Assembly (NCBI GenBank): GCA_951799405.1
Contig: OX637339.1
Coordinates: 11,284,001-11,348,000, forward strand
Source of the DNA: Agapetus fuscipes
Taxonomy: Eukaryota > Arthropoda > Insecta > Trichoptera > Glossosomatidae
Length of the DNA stretch: 64,000 nt
Direction of reading: 5' to 3'
Shown here: positions 1 through 9,522 of the stretch, one piece after another
Position numbering within the stretch: the stretch's first letter is position 1
How the letters are laid out: each line of letters opens with the position of its first letter
Made by a program: the position numbers and the translations under genes
The notes under the pieces: generated by a model
Databases searched by the model: none
What the model saw: only the letters and a program-made list of their open reading frames with translations
Told to the model about the DNA's origin: nothing

Positions 1-1080
1 ATTGCAGTGTTGGATGCGTCCACCATGATGGAGATTTCTGCATTTTCATCAGAGTGTATTAGCAATGTTGCGTTTGCCAGATCAGTTTTTGTTTGTTGAA
101 AAGCGTGAATCATTTCTTCTGTCCATGTGATCGGTTTCTTGTCCCCTTTTTTCACTTTCGCGATGGAGTCGTAGAGTATTTGCTGTTTTTCAATTGCCTT
201 GGGGATGAATTTTCTATAGAAATTTATCATTCCTAAGAATCTTCTCAAGTCTTTTGCAGTTGTGGGCAACGCGTAATCACAAATTGCCTTCACTTTCTCT
301 TCAGCGGGCTTTATCCCTTGTTTGTTGATGAGTTGGCCTAAGAATTTTACTTCCTGAGCACCGAAGACACATTTGTCAGGATTGATCACAAGTCCATATT
401 CGGTGAGTCTTGTGAACAGTTGTCTGAGATGATCTTTATGTTGCGTTGCATCTCTTGATGCTATGAGGATGTCGTCTATGTAGACAAAACAGAATTCCAA
501 GTCTTGCAGAACTTTGTGCATGAACCGTTGAAAACTCTGTGCAGCGTTGCACAATCCAAATTGCATCGCTTTAAATTCAAATAACCCGAACGGTGTGATT
601 ATTGCGGTTTTTTCCACATCATCATCTTCAATTGGAATTTGGTGGTACGCTCGAGTAAGATCAATAGTGCTGAAGATGCTCATTTTGTTCAATTTGTGTG
701 AGAAGTCCTGTAAACTCGGGATCGGGTATCGATCCGGTATCGTTTGAGCATTCAACTGTCTATAGTCGCCGCATGGTCGCCAACCTCCATTGGGCTTACT
801 GACCATATGCAGTGGGCTCGACCAGCTGCTCTTTGATGGTTGGCAGATACCTTGCTCACACATTTTTCTAAACTCCTCCTTAGCAGCTTCCAACTGTTTT
901 GGTGCTAGTCGACGAGCTTTCGCAAAAACAGGGCGTCCAGTTGTTTGGATGGCGTGCTTGACACTATGTCGTGTAGATGCATGATGGATTTGAGGTCTCG
1001 TGATGCTTGGGAACTGTTGAAGTATCATGTTATAATCGTCTTTGTTATTCACGTCAATAGTTGACAGGCCATCTGATGGG
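1..1080 (-). mobile_element. Ty3/gypsy pol fragment: reverse transcriptase and RNase H start
   Basis: One minus-strand frame stays open for about 355 codons and runs off the left window edge. In order it reads an N-terminal RT segment ([37 protein letters not shown]), the palm segment [36 protein letters not shown], the catalytic box [13 protein letters not shown] near position 460, then [13 protein letters not shown] and [15 protein letters not shown] of the RT connection, and the start of the RNase H-like domain ([10 protein letters not shown]) at the edge. These are standard Ty3/gypsy RT landmarks. The frame has no internal stop, so this copy is fairly young. Upstream, protease and the rest of gag are missing: the frame meets inverted material near 1080. 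Same orientation as the gag fragment at 1755-2049. Confidence 0.93.
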
Positions 1081-1086
1081 CCTAGC

Positions 1087-1257
1087 AACCCGCCAAACTA
1101 TGGCACAGTAACTGCTGCAACAAGCAGCAACCCGCCAAACTATGGCACAGTAACTGCTGCAACAAGCAGCAACCCGCCGAACTACGGCACAGCAACTGCT
1201 GCAACAAGCAGCAACCCGCCAAACTATGGCACAACAAACACTGCTGCAACAAGCAGC
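1087..1257 (+). repeat. 42-bp tandem repeat, four units, coding-like
   Basis: Four head-to-tail units start at 1087, 1129, 1171 and 1213; the last carries a 3-bp insertion. Translated on the plus strand each unit gives [15 protein letters not shown] degenerate further unit lies at 1395-1455 directly before the integrase C-terminus, so the array appears to have grown out of the variable tail of a gypsy integrase. Confidence 0.85.
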
Positions 1258-1503
1258 AACCGCTGAACTACAGCAACTCCCGCTGCAGCCGACTCCTCAA
1301 TTCCAACCAGCGCAACAAGGCCCTGGAGGTTTGAACGTCGCCCAACATAGCTGCCCAGCACAACAAACAACAACCCCTGAACTACAGCACAACCAACCGC
1401 CGAACAACGGCACAGCAAACACTGCTGCAACAAGCAGCAACCACCGAACAACGGTACAACTAGATCTGGCCGACGAGTTCACTTTCCAGACAGATTCTAC
1501 TAA
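1258..1503 (+). pseudogene. Ty3/gypsy integrase C-terminal tail (decayed)
   Basis: The plus-strand frame ending in TAA at 1501-1503 reads PPNNGTTRSGRRVHFPDRFY. The TRSGRRVHFPDR ending is the usual carboxyl end of Ty3/gypsy integrase, just before the polypurine tract and 3' LTR. The same frame has a stop at 1378, so the upstream tail is broken or frameshifted. It lies opposite in orientation to the RT fragment on its left. Only the tail is present; no integrase catalytic core is visible. Confidence 0.75.
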
Positions 1504-1559
1504 AATCCTGAGAGAATAATATCAAGACTCACCGATCACCACCTTCATCGCATCTGCCC

Positions 1560-1583
1560 TTGGCAAATGCTGGAGGGGACCTC
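1560..1583 (+). other. Polypurine tract before plus-strand LTR
   Basis: The purine run TGGAGGGGAC lies immediately before the LTR start at 1584, where a gypsy-type polypurine tract would prime plus-strand DNA synthesis. Its position supports reading the LTR to its right as the 3' LTR of a plus-strand copy. Confidence 0.6.
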
Positions 1584-1746
1584 TGTAGTGATTCTGTACC
1601 TAACAGGGCTGTTAATTTTGAATTTTAGAATGCTGCTTCATTTGTTCCCAAAAACAATAGCTTGGAAAAAACAATAAAATTTGCGTGTAAGAAAAGGGCA
1701 TGCAAGAGTTTTATTTAATAACACCCAACACTCAAAGACCTTTACA
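1584..1746 (+). mobile_element. Ty3/gypsy LTR, plus orientation
   Basis: A 163-bp LTR begins TGTAGTGATTCTG and ends CTTTACA. It has the AATAAA-containing segment and matches the inverted LTR at 2175-2345 almost base for base apart from small indels in homopolymer runs. It is followed by TTGGTGACC, the start of a primer-binding site, which is unexpected after a 3' LTR. Confidence 0.88.
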
Positions 1747-1754
1747 TTGGTGAC

Positions 1755-2049
1755 CATTGGTGACTCTAGTCTCTTCAGACTCGTGGAAAGCGTTTAGAAG
1801 TGCTTTTTTCAGAGCTTCGTATTTTTCTGTTGCTGGGGGCGCCGTTACAATATCAGCTACCATTGTGAGCGTTGCATCATCCAGACTCATTACCAAGTGG
1901 TCAAATTTTGTTATGTCCACAGTGATGTTGGCCTGGCGGAATTGTGTTTCCGCTCGGAGAATCCACAAAGCGGCATTCTCCTTCCAGAAAGGAGCTAGCT
2001 TGACGCTAACCGCCGCAACGCATGTGGTTGGATTTTCGCCGGTCGCCAT
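1755..2049 (-). pseudogene. Ty3/gypsy gag N-terminus (truncated)
   Basis: A minus-strand ATG at 2049 opens about 98 gag codons. The segment LAPFWKENAALWILRAETQF is the tryptophan-rich start typical of insect gypsy gag, followed by DHLVMSLDDATLTMVADIV and ending FHESEETRVT. The expected remainder of gag (capsid C-terminus and zinc knuckles) is missing: at about 1755 the reading frame enters the primer-binding site and LTR of the inverted copy. The leader from 2050 to 2157 fits a gypsy 5' untranslated region. Confidence 0.85.
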
Positions 2050-2157
2050 TTTTTTTTTTTGACAAAATGATTTTCAAACACTATTTTTGGTGAAAACTTG
2101 TTGACACTTGGTTGGAACACAATTTAATTGGAATAACACCCTTTTTAACTGTTTATT

Positions 2158-2174
2158 CAAGTCGGGGTCACCAA
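2158..2174 (-). promoter_or_regulatory. Retrotransposon primer-binding site
   Basis: Read on the minus strand, the sequence directly after the LTR end is TTGGTGACCCCGACTTG, the usual position and form of an insect gypsy primer-binding site for a tRNA 3' end. Confidence 0.7.
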
Positions 2175-2345
2175 TGTAAAGGTCTTTGAGTGTTGGGTGT
2201 TATTAAATAAAACTCTTGCATGCCCTTTTCTTACACGCAAATTTTTTATTCTTTTTTTTTTTTCCAAGCTATTGTTTTTGGGAACAAAAGAAGCAGCATT
2301 CTAAAATTCAAAATTAACAGCCCTGTTAGGTACAAAATCACTACA
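2175..2345 (-). mobile_element. Ty3/gypsy 5' LTR, minus orientation
   Basis: A 171-bp LTR in TG...CA form, inverted relative to the copy at 1584-1746 and followed on its own strand by a primer-binding site and gag. Together they make a 762-bp inverted-repeat structure with gag in the loop. Confidence 0.9.
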
Positions 2346-2624
2346 GAATGTTAAAATGTCGTAAGTCAGTTTCGTCTCTACCGATATTATAACTCAATGG
2401 CCCAACCGTAAATAAAATAAATGGTTAAAGGACCCTCGGGGACTTTTGAAGGATTCGGGGCTTGGATCTTTTAAAAAATACTAGGGAGGGACAAAAAATA
2501 TATATATTGGAATGCAGACAGAGGTTTGTAACTGCCATAACTAGGTTTTATTATTTATTTTATGATGTTTAATTTAGATTGCAAAAATGTTACATTCATT
2601 TACAGGCCCACAAGCAAACACTTG
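2346..2624. other. Unrecognised AT-rich stretch
   Basis: No coding frame, structured repeat or RNA gene recognised. It lies between the gypsy LTR and a SINE C copy. Confidence 0.6.
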
Positions 2625-2920
2625 TAATAATATAAGGATGACTTATTTAGTGAGTGTTGAATAAGCGTCATCACGCTTCAAGAGCCCTCTGCGAGCTTTG
2701 TCGTTGTTAAAGAAAACGCCAATCCTTAACCAAACCCCAGTTGCTGAGAAGTTGAATGGGCTTTGGTTACCTATCTTTTGTAAAGGCAGTGGATTTTTTA
2801 ACCAAGCAAAGAGCATATTTGAAAAAGAAATGTATTTTTTTCTCCGCGGGAAATCAAACACACGATCTTTCGATCACGGGTCCGAATCGTTTATCTCTAG
2901 ACTACGCAGGCCGATCCGGT
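2625..2920 (-). repeat. SINE C copy (tRNA-headed), nearly full length
   Basis: On the minus strand the copy starts with a degenerate tRNA-like head (CCGGATCGGCC, TAGTCTAGAG), continues through TTTCCCGCGGAG and GCTCTTTGCTTGG, and ends CAAAGCTCGCAGAGGGC before a TAATATTATT-type tail. It aligns with the copies at 14838, 31706, 44665, 53776, 54428 and 60571. SINEs of this type are transcribed by RNA polymerase III from internal A and B boxes and depend on a partner LINE. Confidence 0.75.
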
Positions 2921-2927
2921 GCGTAAG

Positions 2928-3025
2928 TTCACGCTTACACATGTTGTTCATCGTGGACTTAAAATTAAACTCAAACCCTTCAACTCTTCCCAATGTCCCC
3001 CGAACAGAGGTGACGTTGGTATAAA
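2928..3025 (-). repeat. Family A fragment
   Basis: The segment from TTCACGCTTACACATG to AACAGAGGTGACG is the middle of family A in minus orientation. The family's end motif CTATAAGTCAAGGAATCC reappears at 3286-3303, so two tRNA-like SINE heads probably sit inside this copy. Confidence 0.55.
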
Positions 3026-3158
3026 CGAAGAATTATTTATATTATTGGTGGTTTTTTCATAGAAATCTATTAGTTAAGGAACAATTAGATAAGGTAATCA
3101 ATTTTCCCTTTGTCTTCAACAGCGCTACAGTCCAATTAGAGCATTTGCCTCCTTTGAC

Positions 3159-3212
3159 CGGTCCGTAGTCTAGTGACTAGTGGTTAACACTTCTGACTCG
3201 TAAAAGGTAATC
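3159..3212 (+). repeat. SINE C tRNA-like head
   Basis: GACCGGTCCGTAGTCTAGTG followed by GGTTAACACTTCTGACTCGTAA is the box A half of SINE C. It is cut off where a SINE B head begins in the opposite orientation. Confidence 0.65.
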
Positions 3213-3295
3213 ATTTCTGACACCCTCGGGTGGGATTCGAACCCGAGCTCACGGCATGGAATGCAAGCACTCTACCAACTGAGCTATAACTATAA
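3213..3295 (-). repeat. SINE B tRNA-like head
   Basis: On the minus strand it reads TAGCTCAGTTGGTAGAGTGC then CCATGCCGTGAGCTCGGGTTCGAATCC: clear box A and box B. Only the tRNA-derived part and a few bases of the body (GAGGGTGTCAGAAATGATT) remain. Confidence 0.75.
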
Positions 3296-3303
3296 GTCAA
3301 GGA

Positions 3304-4535
3304 ATCCTAAAATTATTATTATTTAACTTCTGTCTCCAACTGCGCCGGTCTTCCGATGTTCTCCGTTTCACAACTTGTAGGAGCTAAGCGTCCCTCCCGC
3401 AGTCTAAAGCCTTTTGCACGTTCTCAATGTGTCCTAATAAAAATGGCATATTTTTAAAGGTTAAATTGATATCATCAGTTATAAAACGCATAGAATAATA
3501 AGAACACACTGTCTGACATCCTGCCTGCAATAACTGGTTATTACTACACAAGAGGCTAGCTGAACGTTTTATGCTTTTTGCTCATTCTCTATTTTTACAT
3601 CGTGACTAGCTCACACCAACCCAGATTTTATTTAAATCTACAACATTTAAAATTAATGTTGCATAATTTTATTAGAAAGATCCACGTAAAAAAAAACTCG
3701 TTAGTTTTTTTCTGAATAAAATCGTCCGGAAGGTTTTCGATTGAGTAACGTATTGACTCTTAAATATGTGTTTTGCTAGTAAAAACATTATATCATTTTT
3801 AGAACGGACTAAAAAAATAAAACATTGCCTTGTTAAAACATTATTTTCAAATTAGGTAAATTTTGTACAATTGTCTTTGAAAATACAACAATAAAATAGG
3901 CATACAGCTGGCAACTTTATCATCATGTTATTTTGGTAGGTTGGTAATCCATAAAAAGACATCCGTTGCACCTGGCGACACCGGTACACAAAAAGTAATA
4001 ATTAATTAAAAATGGCGGACAGCACAATATTGTCATGCAGGAAGCAACTCTTCAATCGGCTTGTCCATCTACCATAAAACACAACACAGAGCTATGACAC
4101 GATCTGACGCCTTTTGTATTATGTCAAAAGTCGTGTCTATGGTTAAATGGCGTTCCTCATTTGAATTCAAATTTGAATGCCGCAAAATTCAAAAATGGAA
4201 TGATGCTTAATGTGCCTGTTTTGGTACCGACTGTTTTTTATGATAATGCATGAATCATGTTGGGCTAAAAAACTAATGTGATAAAAAATGCATTTATGTA
4301 AAAAATATATTATAAACATTACACAGATGTGTATATAATTATCATTGAATCAGATAATTTTTATGAAAAGGTCAACTAAGCATTCATAAGAACTGATGAA
4401 CAGATCCTTCTCGAACAGGAAAATCCTTCTTATAAAAATATAGTAGGTAACATTGGATCATGTTTATCTTTTTGCCAATGTCACCCATGTTTCAGGAAAA
4501 CTTGCTTGAGTTCCAGAGCTTACTAAACTTATTTC
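3304..4535. other. Unrecognised AT-rich DNA
   Basis: No convincing coding frame on either strand and no RNA gene recognised. It contains AT-rich single-copy-looking DNA with short homopolymers only. Confidence 0.55.
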
Positions 4536-4539
4536 GCTT

Positions 4540-4740
4540 TCCTCGGCTCAAAAGCCTTGAAGGCTCATGGCCTCCCACACCACCATCCTCCAGGACTCTC
4601 TGTCTTGTGCCGCTTCCCTCCATGGTCCCCTTACTCCCAGGACTTCGGCATCGACCTCGCCGTTGTCTGCCCACCGCATCCTGGGACATCCAAGTGGTCT
4701 TACACCGGAGAGGGCAACATCCAAGACATTTCTGAATAAA
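4540..4740. other. GC-richer patch, possible retroelement debris
   Basis: About 200 bp are much richer in C and CT runs than the flanks (CCTCCCACACCACCATCCTCC). Overlapping open frames here have no recognisable motif. The composition suggests a fragment of a GC-rich transposable element, but no family could be assigned. Confidence 0.3.
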
Positions 4741-4804
4741 AATGTGAATGAAATCTCTGGAATGAAGAAAATGTCTACCTCAATTAAAAATCACCGGTTA
4801 CAGA

Positions 4805-5000
4805 AGTTCGTGCAGCCCTAGAGCAAAGACCGATTCATGCACATCGCATTTTGCCCAATTTGTCTATGGATTACCGGACAAACTCTGAAAGTGTTTATAT
4901 ATACATCAAGTATTAATACATACATATCCCTATTTACCTTCTACTAGACTTCCGACCCGGCACCGGATAAAAAAAACCATAGACAAACCGGCTAGAATTA
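4805..5000. repeat. Family D repeat debris
   Basis: TTTGTCTATGGATTACCGGAC and CTTCCGACCCGGCACCGGAT recur at 30340-30420, 31430-31500, 34725-34865 and 36912-37075. The best copy, at 45612-45766, is palindromic with CTTTTCACACG-type ends, so this looks like a MITE family. Confidence 0.5.
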
Positions 5001-5320
5001 TTTAAGTGTGTAATGGCTGTATACATTATGTATTTTTTTACATTTTGATGTTATCGTTTCGAATGATGAGAAGTCAATTGGTCACATATTTATAGCATCC
5101 TCCAGACGCCACTTATGCAAATTGTATGAAGAATGCATTCAAGTAGGTATTGTATTCATTTACACCTACCCACGTGCATTCGAATGGGATTTTTTATTTC
5201 ACTGGGAATGATAAACGGCTTGTCTCTGACCAAGGATAACAGAGGGTTACTTACTCCTTGTCCTGACCTCTCATATCAACAAAATGGCGGGACAGAAAAA
5301 ATGTTAATGTCATCCTTATT

Positions 5321-5603
5321 TTATAACACAACACATACTTTATTTGAGAAATAAATGCATATTTTATCTTTTTTGTCATCAGCTTCTAAATTATTTGTCT
5401 CTGCTGGTCGCCATCCTTTTGTAAACGCAGCCTCATGATGTGCTAGCCCTTTGTTTCTGCTGGTTGACATCTCTTGTAAAGACAGCGCCTTGTCGTGCCT
5501 ACCATTTGTATTTTCTGGTTGCCATCCTCTTGTGAAGGCAATGTATTGTTGTGCTAGCCATTTGTATCTGCTGGTTGCCATCCTATTGTAGAGAAAGCGC
5601 CTT
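5321..5603 (-). repeat. LINE-C-terminus-derived minisatellite, about 60-bp units
   Basis: Four to five diverged units of roughly 60 bp carry CTGCTGGTTGCCATCCT, TTGTAAAGACAGCGCCTTG and GTGCTAGCCATTTGT. On the minus strand the units read like tandem copies of MATSRYKWLAQQ-IAFTRGWQP. The same peptide pattern follows a LINE C-terminus at 43690-43975, so the array was probably amplified from it. The array is interrupted at 5604 and resumes at 11444 (TTTGTTGTGCTAGCCATTTG), flanking the composite transposon. Confidence 0.65.
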
Positions 5604-6189
5604 GGGGCTGTCCATATATTACGTCATTCGCATTAAAGGGGGGGGAGTCTGGTCTGCGGATGATGGCAAATGATGTACGAGTACCAAAAGTGACGTCGTT
5701 CTTGTAAATATCAATTTCTACAAAATATACAAAATATTATGTAAGTAATATAACATTATTAATTATTAAGCTCATCCATTATTATAGCAAGAGGGGGGGG
5801 GGGTCATTAGATAATGACTATAGGATGATTGTAAGGGGGGGCACTTTACCCACCTCCACCCACCAAGTTCATACAACTCATGCGGAGTCGCTTCACTTGG
5901 TGATACTTCACTTGCAATGTTTTTTTGGCGGCGGAAGGCCTTCCCGTTGAAGTTAATCAGCTAAAGTTACTCTACTCAAGAAAGGAAAAAGAGGATCCTC
6001 AAATCAGGGGCTAACGCATGACTCTAAGAAGTCCCACCCTCCCCAGAACGTCGAGGTTACTGAAGCTAATGTGCCTGACGGGAGCCCTTCATTGACGTGT
6101 ATCGAACGAGTTGCCATCCGCGCTGAGCGCAGTAAGTTATGGGTGTACATACGTCAATATGTATGGGTGTCGCGAGGACTGACTGAGGG

Positions 6190-9100
6190 CTAATGGTCAC
6201 CTCTGCCCAGTCTTGAGCCCGCGACTGCGAACTCGTGCCAGGACTGGCAGAAGCGGCGGAATGCAAGGTAGTTGGCTCTACTGGCAACGAGGTCCGCGTA
6301 GCCGACCGGTCCGGAACCGGCCGGCCGGACTGCGTCGATGAGGAGCTCTCGTTGAGAGTGCAGCAGAGGGCAATCCCACAGGACGTGCCGCACGTCCTGG
6401 GCAATGGGTCCGCACAAACACTCCCCTCCACCCTGAGAGATGACGCCCCGTTCTAAAAGGTAGTGCGCAAATTTCCCGTGACCAGTGAGGAACTGGCTGG
6501 TGAAGTGGTCCGGGACGAGCCACCGCGCAGCCATGCGCTCCCTGATCGACGGAAAAAAGGAGTAGATGACCTTGTCACACGATGTGACGTCCCAGTACCT
6601 TTGCCACTGTGCGTATATAGCGTCGCGAACCGAGTCCCTGACACGCTGCGTCAGGCGTCCATCCGGCGGCGGCGGGATCACCTGATGTTCAAGCTTGGCC
6701 GGGAGGCCTCGCCTGAGAGAACCGATAGCGGCGCGGTACTGGAGCTCGAGGTCGAGGGGGAGCACCCCGGCTAGGGCCGGGAGCGAGTCCGTCGCGGTGG
6801 ATCGGTACGCTTTTGTCAGGAGGAGCAACGAACTCCTCTGACCGGAAAGCGCCGCGCGTCGTGCATTTCCACGCCGACACTTGTCCGCCCAGCATGACGC
6901 CGCATAAGCGGCGGTGCCGAGGAAGACCGAGTCATAGAGGATGCGGAGTGCACGACCCCGCAGGCCCCACGACGTGTTCGATAGTCGAGCCATCTTCCCG
7001 AATGCGCTATTCGCCTTCTGGGTGATGGCTTTCGCGTGCTCAACGAAGGGGAAGTTGGCGTTCAGGGAAACGCCCAGGTATACTACGGTCCGCGAGAATT
7101 TTACGCGTGTGTCTAGGAACATTATTTTTGGGGGTCTACCGACGTCTAGCTTACCCTTGAGGAGGATAGCTTCGGTCTTGTGGGGAGCAAAGGAGAGCTT
7201 ATTATTAACCCCCCAGTCTGCTATGGCGCGGAGGGCTGACTGAGATAGAGATTCCATCTCAGCACGTGATCCCGCCTCCACAGTGAGAAGCGCATCGTCC
7301 GCGTAAGCACGCACCTCGCAGCCCTGGGGGAGAGGGAGAGAGAGAAGATCATCAAACAGGATGTTCCAGAGGAGGGGCCCGAGGACTGAGCCCTGGGGGC
7401 ATCCCCTGGATACATCCCTCTCAATAAGGGTGGGGCCCGCGTCCATCGTAACGCGTCGCGCGGAGAAGTACGAAGCTATGCAGTCGTATATATTAGCCGG
7501 AATATTACGACGCCTGAGCTTCGCCAAGATCATGGGCCACCAGGCGCTATCGAAAGCGCCTGAAATGTCCAGGAGAACCGCCAGTACGTACTTGGAAGTC
7601 GATTCCCTGACCGCCTCCATGGCCGACCGGATGGCGTCCTCCGTAGAGAGGCCAGGCCGGAAGCCATACTGGCGGGCGGAAATCGACATTCCGGAAGTGG
7701 TGAGGTGGGATTCAACTCGATTAGCGATGAGCTTTTCGAGTATCTTCCCAAGGACTGGGAGAAGGGTTATGGGGCGATATGCTTTAGGGTCCGTCGGTGG
7801 TTTCGCGGTGGTTTTGCGGAGTACCTTGAGGAGGCCGACCTTCCAACAGCGCGGGAAGACTCCTTGCTGGATGCACGCGGCGAAAATGGCTTTAATGTCG
7901 TGTGGGGCTACGGCCCACGCCACCTTGACCATAGAATTATTGATTCTATCTAGTCCAGGGGCTTTCCGCGGAGCAAGTGATTTTACAATCGCATCTATCT
8001 CACTGAAGGTGGGTAGAGACGACTCTGCGCTATCCAATGGACGCGCAGCCTCGGCACGGATCTGTGCATCTTGCTCGCTGTCAATCAGCGGGCAGTCCGT
8101 GGTGATGAGCGCGTCGAGGAAGGCCTCGCACGTGGACGTGAGTGTGCCAGAGTGGCCGCGCGCCCCAGGAAGAGTGATTCCGCTAAGCACCCCGCCCAGC
8201 GTGACGCTAGACGTTACCATGCGGTATGCCTCTCCCCAGGGGTCCGGATTAGTGCTAGCAGTGATGAACGCGCGCCACGCGGCCTTCTTTTCCTTCTTCA
8301 TCTCCTGCTTATACACTCGAAGTGATCTCCGGAGGGCGTTCTTAAGGAACGCCACAGGTGAAACCCCATACCGGTCGGGGATGGTGCGGGAAGCGCAGCG
8401 CGGGCAGGAGGTGACGGCGCCGGCGCCATCGCGGGCGGCGGCAGTATCAAGTGGGGGGACAACCTGAGAGGCTGGGATGATCTGTGACAGCGCGGTGTCA
8501 CTGAGATGACAGGGACAGTAGGTACCTGCCACGGCCCGCTGGTGCTTCCTCCTTGCATGTTTAACCCTTCCCTGGAGGGCTGCAAGCCCGTTGTTCCACC
8601 AGGCGGAGGGTCTCGATCGCGGCGGGCCACAACGCCCAATGGACTCATTGGCGGACATGATGATGGCCTCCTGCAGCCTATCGGCAGCTTCTTCCGGACC
8701 ATTACAGCCCTCACGGGCGATGCGGTCGAAGCGCTCCCCAAGGCTGGCCCTGAAGCCCTCCCATCCCACTTCGTTCCCGGCCCTAAAGTGCGCAGGAAGT
8801 GCAGCTCCAGAGAGGGGGATAGGGGGAAGAGAAGTATGGGTGGATAACCTGTATGTGATGAGTCTATGATCGCTACAAGAAGCGTCTGGGTGGACCTGCC
8901 AGTCGGAGATGGCAAAGGGGCTAAAAGAGGGGCTTGTGAGTGTCGCATCTATGTGCGACTCCCCGGTCCCTGAGTGTGACGTGAAGGTAGGAATGCTAAG
9001 AGGATCATTAATGACGGTCAGTTGTTCAGTGTAAATGAACTCCTCCAGGAAGGTGCGGCCTTGATCTCTGGTGCGAGAAGCCGGCACGCACGGAGCCCAG

Positions 9101-9522
9101 AGGGTAGACTGAATGTTAAGGTCCCCGCCGATGAGCACAGGCTTTCCCCTAAGACAGGAGAGAGCGCGCTCGAGCGGGGGAAGAAATTCCTCAGTGGGAA
9201 TGGAAAATTTAAAGTAGACAGATATAATGTATAAGGACTCTCTGGAGCTCCATTGCAGCTCAATGCAGCTCTGGAAATCGGTGGAAAGATGGGAGAGAAA
9301 CAGTACCTTGACGGAAGGGTTCGCTATGACTACCGCAGCTCTCGGGGGATGTCCGGTTTCCACTGTGCGGGCGTCTGGCCCCAGCCCCCAGGTTGCCCCC
9401 TCCCTGGTGTACTGCTCCTGCAGGAGCAGCACGTCCAGTTTGTGGGCCTCCATGATGACTTGGGCCTCTGCCGTTGCCGCTTGGCTGTTGTTGGCGTTCA
9501 GCTGTCCTATCATGAGAGCCAT
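6190..9522 (-). CDS. R1-clade LINE ORF2: endonuclease and reverse transcriptase
   Basis: Read from the ATG at 9522 the protein has 1110 residues. An APE-type endonuclease occupies about residues 1-225: QLNANNS at 7-13, QEQY with E36, GGDLNIQS with D134 and N136, SHIDATL at 189-195, and SDH at 217-219. The reverse transcriptase spans about 490-800: APGLD at 521, AYRPITLLPVLGKILEKLI, QYGFRPGLSTEDAI, LDISGAFDSAWW, SRGCPQGSVLGPLLWN, and the catalytic YADD at 740-743. A C-terminal CCHC knuckle is formed by C1035, C1037, H1046 and C1051. These features are diagnostic of the R1 clade. The ATG at 9522 is chosen because it overlaps the ORF1 stop as TAATG; an in-frame ATG at 9636 lies inside ORF1 and gives only basic filler. 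An unusual Cys-containing insert lies at about residues 333-385. All catalytic residues are present, so the protein could be functional. Confidence 0.93.
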   Translation of the reverse strand: MALMIGQLNANNSQAATAEAQVIMEAHKLDVLLLQEQYTREGATWGLGPDARTVETGHPPRAAVVIANPSVKVLFLSHLSTDFQSCIELQWSSRESLYIISVYFKFSIPTEEFLPPLERALSCLRGKPVLIGGDLNIQSTLWAPCVPASRTRDQGRTFLEEFIYTEQLTVINDPLSIPTFTSHSGTGESHIDATLTSPSFSPFAISDWQVHPDASCSDHRLITYRLSTHTSLPPIPLSGAALPAHFRAGNEVGWEGFRASLGERFDRIAREGCNGPEEAADRLQEAIIMSANESIGRCGPPRSRPSAWWNNGLAALQGRVKHARRKHQRAVAGTYCPCHLSDTALSQIIPASQVVPPLDTAAARDGAGAVTSCPRCASRTIPDRYGVSPVAFLKNALRRSLRVYKQEMKKEKKAAWRAFITASTNPDPWGEAYRMVTSSVTLGGVLSGITLPGARGHSGTLTSTCEAFLDALITTDCPLIDSEQDAQIRAEAARPLDSAESSLPTFSEIDAIVKSLAPRKAPGLDRINNSMVKVAWAVAPHDIKAIFAACIQQGVFPRCWKVGLLKVLRKTTAKPPTDPKAYRPITLLPVLGKILEKLIANRVESHLTTSGMSISARQYGFRPGLSTEDAIRSAMEAVRESTSKYVLAVLLDISGAFDSAWWPMILAKLRRRNIPANIYDCIASYFSARRVTMDAGPTLIERDVSRGCPQGSVLGPLLWNILFDDLLSLPLPQGCEVRAYADDALLTVEAGSRAEMESLSQSALRAIADWGVNNKLSFAPHKTEAILLKGKLDVGRPPKIMFLDTRVKFSRTVVYLGVSLNANFPFVEHAKAITQKANSAFGKMARLSNTSWGLRGRALRILYDSVFLGTAAYAASCWADKCRRGNARRAALSGQRSSLLLLTKAYRSTATDSLPALAGVLPLDLELQYRAAIGSLRRGLPAKLEHQVIPPPPDGRLTQRVRDSVRDAIYAQWQRYWDVTSCDKVIYSFFPSIRERMAARWLVPDHFTSQFLTGHGKFAHYLLERGVISQGGGECLCGPIAQDVRHVLWDCPLLHSQRELLIDAVRPAGSGPVGYADLVASRANYLAFRRFCQSWHEFAVAGSRLGRGDH

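Noticed and set aside
1087..1257. Possible CRISPR-like array
   Set aside because: Units are contiguous with no spacers, and the genome is eukaryotic.
1042..1266. Open frame that looks like a repetitive secreted or structural protein
   Set aside because: It is the 42-bp repeat of a gypsy integrase tail, without signal peptide or promoter.
4460..4821. Overlapping frames in the GC-richer patch
   Set aside because: No recognisable domain, several frames equally open; more likely composition than a gene.
5805..5816. G run as a functional quadruplex
   Set aside because: Single homopolymer within a decayed DNA element; could also be a sequencing artefact.
7361..8467. 368-codon plus-strand frame
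   Set aside because: Antisense shadow of LINE ORF2; no motif and explained by GC-rich codon use on the other strand.
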